DNA of 64,000 nt, taken from assembly GCA_900468805.1 (NCBI GenBank), contig UEIF01000037.1:32677-96676 (forward strand), given 5' to 3'. The stretch is from Hyphomicrobiales bacterium (GTDB taxonomy: Bacteria > Pseudomonadota > Alphaproteobacteria > Rhizobiales > Rhizobiaceae). The notes below the pieces were generated by a model. It was not told the origin of the DNA, ran no database searches, and worked only from the letters and a program-made list of their open reading frames with translations. Position 1 is the first letter of the stretch. Each line of letters opens with the position of its first letter. The position numbers and the translations under genes are program-made. Of the stretch, positions 48,380-56,823 are shown piece after piece.

Positions 48380-50521
48380 TTACATCTTGCCTGCCACCTT
48401 GATCGCAAACGCATATTCGAATGCGATTTCCTCAAGCCGCTGGAAGCGGCCGGACGCACCGCCGTGGCCGGCATCCATGTTGGTCTTGAGCAGGATGGGC
48501 GAGGAGCCCGTCGTCTTGTCGCGCAGCCGCGCGACCCATTTTGTCGGCTCCCAATAGGTGACGCGCGGGTCGGTCAGGCCACCGAGAGCCAGGATCGGCG
48601 GATAGGCCTTCGCGCCGACATTGTCGTAGGGCGAATAGGCGGCGATCTGCTCGTATTCTTGCCTGCTCTCGATCGGGTTGCCCCATTCCGGCCATTCCGG
48701 CGGGGTGAGTGGCAAGGTGTCGTCGAGCATGGTGTTCAGCACGTCGACGAAGGGCACGGCAGCGATCAGGCCGGCGAATTTCTCCGGCGCCATGTTGGCG
48801 ACTGCACCCATCAGCATGCCGCCGGCCGATCCGCCCTCGGCGATGATACCAGCGTAAGACGTGAACTTCTCCTGATTCAGATAGTCAGCGGCAGCGATGA
48901 AGTCCTTGAACGTGTTGGTCTTCTTGTCCATCTTGCCGTCTTCGTACCAGGCAAAGCCCTTGTCCTTGCCGCCGCGGATATGGGCGATGGCATAGACGAA
49001 GCCGCGGTCGGCGAGCGACAGGCAGTTGGTGTTGAAGCCGGCAGGGATGGTGATGCCGTAGGCGCCGTAGCCATAGAGCAGGCAGGGCGCTGTGCCATCG
49101 AGCGGTGTGTCTTTGCGATAGAGCAGGGTGACCGGTACCTGCTCACCGTCCCAGGCCGGCGCGAAGACGCGGCGGGTGACGTAGTCATCCGGATTATGGC
49201 CCGACGGCACTTCCTGCGTCTTGAGCAGCGTGCGCTCGCGGGTGACCATGTTGTAGTCGTAAAGCTGCGAGGGCGTCGTCATCGAAGAATAGGAGAAACG
49301 GATGACGTCGGTCTCGTATTCCGCAGCACCGGAAAGACCGAGCGAATAGGCCTCTTCATCGAAGGCGATCGCATGCTCCTCGCCGGTGCGGCGGTCGCGG
49401 ATCATGATCTGCGGCAGGCCGTCCTTGCGCTCCAGCCACAGCAGGTGGCGGGCATAGGCCATATGACTGATGATGAGGGTACCAGGCTTATGCGGCACGA
49501 TCTCGCGCCAGTTTTCCTTGCCCGGTCTGTCAACCGGCGCCTCCATGATCTTGAAATCCTTGGCGCCGCCGTCATTGGTCAGGATGTAGAAGACATCACC
49601 GCCCTCCGTCAGCGAATATTCGATGCCTTCTTCGCGCGCGGCGACCAGCTTCGGTTCCGCGGTCAGGTCCTTGGTCGAAAGCAGCCGGTATTCGCTGGTC
49701 TCATGGTCGTGGATATCGATATAGATGAAGTCGTCGAGCAGCGAGCCGCCGACGCCCATGAAGAAGCCGGCATCCTCTTCCTCGTAGACCAGACGATCTT
49801 CGCTCTGCGGCGTGCCGAGAATATGGTGGAAAACCTTCGAGGGGCGGTGGTTCTCGTCGAGCGCCGAATAGAAGAAGCTCTTGCCGTCGGGCGCCCAAAC
49901 ACCGCCGCCGCCCGTGTTCTCGATCACATCGGACAGATCTTCGCCGGTCGCCAGATCGCGAACCCGGAGCGTGAAGAACTCGGAACCCTTGTCGTCATAG
50001 CCCCAGATGCCGCGGCTATGGTCCGTGCAGTGATCAATGCCAGCGAGACGGAAATAGGCCTTGCCGCCCGCTTCCTTGTCGCCATCGAGCAGGATGACGC
50101 GAAGCGTCTCGTCCTTCACGTCTCCGTCGCGCGGAATGCGGAAATAGCGCGGCTGCTCGCCGCCGGTGACAAAGGCGGTGCCGTAGGCATAGGCGCCGTC
50201 CTTCATCGGCACGGAGCTGTCGTCTTCCTTGATACGGCCGCGCATCTCGGCAAACAGCACCTTCTGCAGCGGCTTGGTATCTTCCATGGCCGCATTCATA
50301 TAGCCGTTCTCGGCCTCCAGATGACTGCGGATATCAGGGTCGAGGATGGAAGGATCCTTGAACATGGCCTGCCAGTTGTCGGCCCTTAGCCAGGCGTATT
50401 CGTCCGTGCGCGTAATGCCGTGGCGCGTGTCGGAGACAGGCCTTTTTTCGGCAGCGGGAGGGGCGGGCAGATTGTTGAAAGCGGACAAGGAAGGCTCCGT
50501 GAGGGCGATGTCGGTGGGCAA
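48380..50521 (-). CDS. ptrB: oligopeptidase B, S9A serine peptidase
   Basis: 713 residues. An N-terminal seven-bladed propeller (about 70-420) caps a C-terminal hydrolase domain. The nucleophile lies in EGGSAGGML, the Asp in LTDPRVTYWEP and the His in MDAGHGGASGR. RHGITRTDEYAWLR at the start is typical. Cleaves short peptides after Arg/Lys in the cytoplasm. The large opposite-strand open frame here is a shadow. Likely first gene of a unit with the DUF1697 gene. Confidence 0.93.
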   Translation of the reverse strand: MPTDIALTEPSLSAFNNLPAPPAAEKRPVSDTRHGITRTDEYAWLRADNWQAMFKDPSILDPDIRSHLEAENGYMNAAMEDTKPLQKVLFAEMRGRIKEDDSSVPMKDGAYAYGTAFVTGGEQPRYFRIPRDGDVKDETLRVILLDGDKEAGGKAYFRLAGIDHCTDHSRGIWGYDDKGSEFFTLRVRDLATGEDLSDVIENTGGGGVWAPDGKSFFYSALDENHRPSKVFHHILGTPQSEDRLVYEEEDAGFFMGVGGSLLDDFIYIDIHDHETSEYRLLSTKDLTAEPKLVAAREEGIEYSLTEGGDVFYILTNDGGAKDFKIMEAPVDRPGKENWREIVPHKPGTLIISHMAYARHLLWLERKDGLPQIMIRDRRTGEEHAIAFDEEAYSLGLSGAAEYETDVIRFSYSSMTTPSQLYDYNMVTRERTLLKTQEVPSGHNPDDYVTRRVFAPAWDGEQVPVTLLYRKDTPLDGTAPCLLYGYGAYGITIPAGFNTNCLSLADRGFVYAIAHIRGGKDKGFAWYEDGKMDKKTNTFKDFIAAADYLNQEKFTSYAGIIAEGGSAGGMLMGAVANMAPEKFAGLIAAVPFVDVLNTMLDDTLPLTPPEWPEWGNPIESRQEYEQIAAYSPYDNVGAKAYPPILALGGLTDPRVTYWEPTKWVARLRDKTTGSSPILLKTNMDAGHGGASGRFQRLEEIAFEYAFAIKVAGKM

Positions 50522-50720
50522 GAGATAGAGACGCGGCAGGTCGGGATCAAGCGCTTAAGCAATGAAGCGTCTCGAGACACGATGGCCGGCGCGTTGCCTT
50601 GATGTCACCACAATATTTAAGAAAGTCCGCTAGCGCCGCGCGAAAATTACACCTTCGTCAGGCCCCGGCATGCTGTCGGCGGCAGTATGAAGAATGCATA
50701 ACAGTAAAGGTTTCCCCGCA

Positions 50721-51113
50721 ATGCCGAAACGTCTGGTTCTGCTTATGTCGCTCATCGGCCTTGCGGCTTCCTCCGCCTTTGCGGTTGATCCTGCCATCAA
50801 GAAGCAGCTCGAAAAGCTCGATCCCGCCACCCGCCTCGAACAGAGTTGCGACACCGAAGCCATGAGCCGCATCAACAAGGACGGCACCGGTTTCCGGCCG
50901 GACAAGGTGATTGCCTACACTTTCAAGGATCCGATTCCGAGCGACGACCGGCTGGAAGCTCCCGGCGCCGTCTTCCGCAGCAAGGGCGACTGGTACCACC
51001 TTGCCTATACCTGCATCACCGGCCCGCAGCACATCAATGTGCGTGACCTGAAGTACAAGATCGGTGACAAGGTGCCGAAGGATAAGTGGACGAAATATTA
51101 CCTCTACGATTGA
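50721..51113 (+). CDS. exported DUF930-like protein
   Basis: 130 residues. Signal peptide 1-20 (cut after SAFA). The mature part LDPATRLEQSCDTEAMSRINKDG and YHLAYTCITGPQHINVRDL match my recollection of DUF930, a rhizobial periplasmic family with two Cys probably disulfide-bonded. Function unknown. The ATG at 50721 is preferred over 50694 because the signal peptide starts cleanly there. Promoter not evident. Confidence 0.75.
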   Translation: MPKRLVLLMSLIGLAASSAFAVDPAIKKQLEKLDPATRLEQSCDTEAMSRINKDGTGFRPDKVIAYTFKDPIPSDDRLEAPGAVFRSKGDWYHLAYTCITGPQHINVRDLKYKIGDKVPKDKWTKYYLYD

Positions 51114-51310
51114 GCGTCACTCTCCCGTGTTTCCTGATGGGATTTGTGTCTCTCTCGCCCAAAGGTCCGGCACTGTCATCTTGTGTCGGGCACAGGAATG
51201 CGGGGAGATTGAGACACCTTCCATTCCTCTGCAGGCGGCATCAGGCCACATGGCTTGGTCTGCCGCTTTGCTTTAAGTTTCACTAGAACATCAACTGCAT
51301 CTGATTCTTT

Positions 51311-52093
51311 ATGAACCGTATTCTTCTCGCACCCGCGCTGCTGCTTGCTGCCGCCTCGTCGGCATTTGCTGTGGAAACATCTCCGGTCGTACCTGAGCAT
51401 CCGCCCGGAACGGCAGGTCCGAAGCTGGTGGAGCCGCATCTGCACATCGCCCGTTCCAACATATCAGGCCATGCCCGCGTCGCGCTCACCTTCGATGCCT
51501 GCATGGGTGAGGCCGATGAGCGCATTCTGTCCACACTCGTCAATGAGCGTATTCCCGCGACGATTTTCGTGACCGCGCGCTGGCTGAAGCGCAATCCGAA
51601 GGCGGTTGCCGCCTTCCTGCAGAATCCCGATCTCTTCGAACTGGAAAATCACGGCGAGAGGCACATTCCGGCGATCGACAAGCCGGTGTTGGTCTATGGC
51701 ATCGCATCTGCCGGTTCGCCCGAGGCCGTCAGGCAGGAGGTGGAGGGCGGTGCTGCTGCCATGGTCGCCTCGGGCATTCCCGCACCGCACTGGTTTCGTG
51801 GTTCGACCGCCAAATACGATCTCTCGGCCATCGGCCAGATCCGCGCCATGGGTTATCGCATCGCCGGCTATTCCGTGAATGGCGACGGCGGTTCGCTGCT
51901 TGGTGCTGCGGTAACGGAAAAGCGCATTTCCTCGGCAAAGGACGGCGACGTCGTCATTTCCCACATCAACCAGCCGCCCCACGCGGCCGGTGAAGGTGTC
52001 GCCAAGGCGCTCGTCGATCTCAAGGCCAAGGGCACGGAGTTCGTCCGCCTGCAGGATGTTGCCGATACCGGTGACGACAAAACGACTGAGTAG
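51311..52093 (+). CDS. exported polysaccharide deacetylase family protein
   Basis: 260 residues with a signal peptide (1-20, cut after SAFA). NodB-homology motifs are seen: ALTFDACMGEAD (metal and catalytic Asp), ELENHGERH (His ligands) and PHWFRGSTAKYD. Expected to remove acetyl groups from a cell-surface or envelope polysaccharide in the periplasm. Divergent members can be inactive. The 197-bp gap before it shows no clear promoter. It converges on the FAD oxidoreductase 9 bp away. Confidence 0.82.
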   Translation: MNRILLAPALLLAAASSAFAVETSPVVPEHPPGTAGPKLVEPHLHIARSNISGHARVALTFDACMGEADERILSTLVNERIPATIFVTARWLKRNPKAVAAFLQNPDLFELENHGERHIPAIDKPVLVYGIASAGSPEAVRQEVEGGAAAMVASGIPAPHWFRGSTAKYDLSAIGQIRAMGYRIAGYSVNGDGGSLLGAAVTEKRISSAKDGDVVISHINQPPHAAGEGVAKALVDLKAKGTEFVRLQDVADTGDDKTTE

Positions 52094-52102
52094 GGGCGGG
52101 GC

Positions 52103-53401
52103 TTACCTCAGCTCTTCCCCAGCACGCATCGAATTCGCCACAAAACTCCGCATAGCCGGCGCATCCCGATCGAGCGCGAAATCCTCGAACCATTCGCGTT
52201 GCGTTCCGGCCAGCGTCGCGCCGATCATCTGTGCTGCGAGGTAGGAGAAGGTGATACCGTTTCCGCCATAGCCATAGGCGGCATAGACACCTGCCATGCC
52301 AGGCACCGGGCCGATCAGCGGCAGGCCGTCCGCCGTCTCCCCGAAGGTGCCGCACCAGGCATGCTCGACCCGCGTATCGGCTTTCGGCCACAGGCGCTTC
52401 AGTTTCTCCCGGATCGCCATGGTCTTCGCGGGTAACTTGCGGTCGCGCTCTCCGGGATCGATTGTGTCGTCATCCTCGCCGCCGGCGATGATGCGGTTAT
52501 CATCGGTGGTGCGCAGGTAGAGATAAGGATGGCTGTCTTCCCAGAGCAGCGTTCCGTCGCGCCAGAGGTCGTCAGGTTTCTGCGGCACGGTGGCGAGCGC
52601 CCAGCTGGAACTCGTGCGGTGCAGCTTCGGCATGTCGAGGCCGGGCATGGAATAGCCGGTCGCCAGCACCACATGCCGCGCCTCGATCACATAGGGGCCA
52701 TCTGTCACCGCGGTCACATGCCTGCCTTCGCTGTTAAGCGCGGTCACCGAGGCATTGATCAGCCGCGCACCGCGTGAAATCGAGATCTGCAGCAGAGCCC
52801 CGGTAAGAAGCAAGGGATCGGCCTCGGCGGAGCCGGGCGAAAGGATCGCCGCATCCCGATCGAACTCATATTGGGTGAAGAGATCGGGATGCTCGAGATA
52901 ATGCCCCGGCAACCCCGCCCGCCGGCGCAATTGCCACTCGTCCAGCAATTCGCGCGCGCCTTCATGATTATTGGCGAGATAGAGCGTGTTGCGCGGCCGG
53001 AAACCGCAGACGATGCCGTGGGCGCCGACCAGCTTGGCAAGCCCCGCGACGGAAGCGGCGCTGCGGCGGTAGATGGCGGCCGCCCGCTCGAAACCATAGA
53101 GGATTTCCAGCTCGCCGAGTGTGCGGTCGATCTCCCATTGCAGCATCGCTGTGCTTGCTGCCGTGCTGCCGAACCCCGGCTGCTCGCGGTCGATGACGAC
53201 GACGAAGAAACCGCGCGCCGTCAGATGTTCCGCCACAAGCGCGCCGGTGATGCCTCCGCCAATGATTGCGATGTCCGTCTTGAAGCTCTGTTTCAGCGGA
53301 TAACAGGTCGGGCGCTTGCCATTCCTGCCCCAGAGCGAGCTGCCGCCCACGAGGTCGTCGTGGTTGACTTCGTTGAGATCGAGATCGGATGGCATCGGCA
53401 T
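52103..53401 (-). CDS. FAD-dependent oxidoreductase, DAO family
   Basis: 432 residues. Dinucleotide motif DIAIIGGGITGALVAEHL at about 44-61, followed by the FAD-binding VVVIDREQPGFGSTAAST, and a C-terminal GLPLIGPVPGMAGVYAAYGYGGNGITFS. DAO-family enzymes oxidise amines, amino acids or glycerol-3-phosphate; the WGRNGKRPTCYPL opening occurs in an uncharacterised subgroup. ATGs at 53401 and 53395 are both possible. The gene lies 16 bp downstream of the AI-2E-type gene, so they are probably cotranscribed. Confidence 0.82.
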   Translation of the reverse strand: MPMPSDLDLNEVNHDDLVGGSSLWGRNGKRPTCYPLKQSFKTDIAIIGGGITGALVAEHLTARGFFVVVIDREQPGFGSTAASTAMLQWEIDRTLGELEILYGFERAAAIYRRSAASVAGLAKLVGAHGIVCGFRPRNTLYLANNHEGARELLDEWQLRRRAGLPGHYLEHPDLFTQYEFDRDAAILSPGSAEADPLLLTGALLQISISRGARLINASVTALNSEGRHVTAVTDGPYVIEARHVVLATGYSMPGLDMPKLHRTSSSWALATVPQKPDDLWRDGTLLWEDSHPYLYLRTTDDNRIIAGGEDDDTIDPGERDRKLPAKTMAIREKLKRLWPKADTRVEHAWCGTFGETADGLPLIGPVPGMAGVYAAYGYGGNGITFSYLAAQMIGATLAGTQREWFEDFALDRDAPAMRSFVANSMRAGEELR

Positions 53402-53417
53402 ATCCCGTCGCTATCGA

Positions 53418-54590
53418 TTACTTCGGCAGTTGTGGCTGCGGTTTTTCCTCGATCACCAGTTCCTCGATGATGGTCATGACGATCAGGGAGAGCGGCAGAG
53501 CCAGCATCGCGCCGACGGCGCCCCACATCCATGTCCAGAAAATGATCGCGAGGAAGACGACGAACGGATTGATTTCCAGCCGCCGGCCCATGACGGCGGG
53601 AAAGATCAGGTTCTCCATGACGAGATGCACGGTGAAGAAGGCAGCCGCCGGAATGAGGCCGATTATGATGCCGTCATGGGACATGATCCCGGCGATGGCC
53701 ACGGCAAAGGTCATCATCGTGATGCCGAGATAAGGAATGAAGCTCGAAAGAAAGGCAAAGAAGCCCCACAGCACGGGCATGGACAATCCGCCGGCATAGG
53801 CGATGACAGTCATGACGACGCCGAGCGCCACATAGATCAGCGAGGCAGTGGCGAAATAAAAGCCGAGTGCCTGTTCCACCGCATTGATGACTCGGATGGC
53901 GGCAAGCCTCTGGGAGCGGCTGCGGAAAGTCATGATGATCGTCTTGCGCAGGTTCGCGCGGCTGGCGAGGAAGAGCAGAAGCGCTGCGAAGAAGATCAGT
54001 CCCTGCACGAGCGCCGGCGTCAGGTTCGTCGTCACTACATGAAGCACATTGCCGGTATTTTCCAGGAGCGCATCGATCGACATCGGCCCGCTCTGGAAGG
54101 TTGCGGGCGTGATGTGCAGCCATTCGATCCGCTCCAGATAGGGCATGATGCGTTGAGTGGTGCTCTCGATGAAATCAGGCGCTTCATTGGCAATCGTCGA
54201 CAGGGGGCCGGCAAGCGAATTGACCACCAGAACGATGACGAGCGCGACGGAGAAAGAAAGAATCGCCGCGTTGGCCAGCCGCGGCACACCCAGCTTTGAG
54301 AGCTTTTCTGCCGCCATGCCGAGGATCATGCCGACGACCACGGCGAGCGTGATCGGGATCAGGATCAGCGACATCATGTAGACGGCGGCGAGCCCAAGGA
54401 TGCCGAAGATGCCGATGATGGCCCAGGCCATGCTGACATCGAGCCCGTCCTTCTCGACGCGTCGAACCGGCACCGGCGGCGGTGGGAGCTCCTCTGTAGC
54501 TTCCTGCAGCGTTCGTGCCCATGCGCTGGTATGGCGTTCGCCGAGGCGGATCTTGTTTGCCTGTTTCCGGATTCCGTTGGCGATGCCCAT
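53418..54590 (-). CDS. AI-2E family (YdiK/PerM-like) membrane transporter
   Basis: 390 residues from the ATG at 54590; a TTG at 54626 is possible. A basic/Pro-rich N-terminal tail precedes about eight membrane helices. The conserved C-terminal signature PYLGITMM...GIIIGLIPAAAFFTVHLVMENLIFPAVMGRRLEINPFVVFLA is typical of the AI-2 exporter-like superfamily. Members export autoinducer-2 or act as Na+/H+ antiporters; which applies is unknown. Confidence 0.82.
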   Translation of the reverse strand: MGIANGIRKQANKIRLGERHTSAWARTLQEATEELPPPPVPVRRVEKDGLDVSMAWAIIGIFGILGLAAVYMMSLILIPITLAVVVGMILGMAAEKLSKLGVPRLANAAILSFSVALVIVLVVNSLAGPLSTIANEAPDFIESTTQRIMPYLERIEWLHITPATFQSGPMSIDALLENTGNVLHVVTTNLTPALVQGLIFFAALLLFLASRANLRKTIIMTFRSRSQRLAAIRVINAVEQALGFYFATASLIYVALGVVMTVIAYAGGLSMPVLWGFFAFLSSFIPYLGITMMTFAVAIAGIMSHDGIIIGLIPAAAFFTVHLVMENLIFPAVMGRRLEINPFVVFLAIIFWTWMWGAVGAMLALPLSLIVMTIIEELVIEEKPQPQLPK

Positions 54591-54673
54591 GTGCGATAAG
54601 TCCCAGAAGCCCCATTGCTTCGGCAATCAACGCGCAAGGGTTGCTGCCGGTTCCGCCGGGGGGATCAAGGCCT

Positions 54674-55573
54674 TTAGGCAACCCGCTGCCGGCCGATGAA
54701 ATCCACGAAGGCGCGCAGCGGCGGCGGCATCTGGCGCCGGCTCGGATAATAGAGATGGAAGCCGGAGAAGGGCGGTGTCCAGTCGTCGAGCATGCTCACC
54801 AGCCGGCCGGCGGTGATATGTTCCGCCACGTGATAGTCGAAGAGATAGCCGATGCCGATGCCATCGAGCACGGCCCGCAGCATCAGGTCGTTGTCTGTGG
54901 TGCTGAGTGGCCCCGAGACGGCCACTTCGAGCTTCTCGTCGCCGCGCTCGAATTCCCAGTGATAGAGGCTGCCATCCGTCGGCCAGCGGGAAGCGACGCA
55001 AGAGTGGTCGCGCAGGTCACGCGGCGTTGCCGGCATGCCGTGGCGGGCGACATAGTCAGGTGAAGCGACGACGGCGAGCCGCATCTCGCCGCCGAGTTTT
55101 ACGCTCACCATGTCCTTTTCCACCATCTCGCCCAGCCGGATGCCGGCATCGAAACGGTCGGCAACGATATCGGAGAGCTTGTCATCCACGATGATGTCGA
55201 TGACGATATCGGGATAGGCGGCGTGGAAGGGGGCAATCAGCGGTGCCAGCCTGTGTACGATCGCGACCCGCGGCGCGTTGATGCGCAACAGGCCGGCCGG
55301 CTTATCGCGCAACGCCGCAACATCCGCCACTGCCTGGTCGAGATCGGCAAGTGCCGGCAGGAGCCGGGCAAGCAGCCGCTGGCCCGCCTCACTCGGCGCC
55401 ACGCTGCGCGTCGTGCGGTTGAGCAGCCGGATGCCCATCCGCTCCTCGAGTGTGCGGATCGTCTGGCTGAGTGCGGAGGCCGATATGCCGAGCCGGGCGG
55501 CCGCACGGGCAAAATTGCCGTGCTCGGCGACCGCAGCAAAAGCCCTGAGTTCGGCATAGTCGCTGCCGCGCAT
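54674..55573 (-). CDS. LysR-type transcriptional regulator
   Basis: 299 residues. Winged helix at 1-60 (GNFARAAARLGISASALSQTIRTLEERMGIRLLNRTTRSVAPSEAG) and a type 2 periplasmic-binding effector domain (90-295). Divergent from the aldo/keto reductase gene at 55669, its likely target; the 95-bp gap lacks the GATAATC motif of the other LysR cluster. The start at 55573 follows AAGAGAGCATA. Effector unknown. Confidence 0.87.
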   Translation of the reverse strand: MRGSDYAELRAFAAVAEHGNFARAAARLGISASALSQTIRTLEERMGIRLLNRTTRSVAPSEAGQRLLARLLPALADLDQAVADVAALRDKPAGLLRINAPRVAIVHRLAPLIAPFHAAYPDIVIDIIVDDKLSDIVADRFDAGIRLGEMVEKDMVSVKLGGEMRLAVVASPDYVARHGMPATPRDLRDHSCVASRWPTDGSLYHWEFERGDEKLEVAVSGPLSTTDNDLMLRAVLDGIGIGYLFDYHVAEHITAGRLVSMLDDWTPPFSGFHLYYPSRRQMPPPLRAFVDFIGRQRVA

Positions 55574-55668
55574 TATGCTCTCTTTTCTAAAGAAGTCATG
55601 CCGATAATGTAGCATTGTTGTCAGTATCAGCAAGGCGCATCTTCTGTCTGCAACACAGGAGATCATCC

Positions 55669-56742
<1,074 letters not shown>

Positions 56743-56823
56743 AACATGCAAACCTGAAAATGGCGCCGGAAACGGCGCCATTTGTCGTCTGGAGGTTTTG
56801 CTTCGAAAGCGCTGCCTGCGAAG

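Noticed and set aside
48350..50389. 679-residue open frame on the plus strand
   Set aside because: Antisense to oligopeptidase B, which has intact catalytic motifs; composition is that of a shadow.
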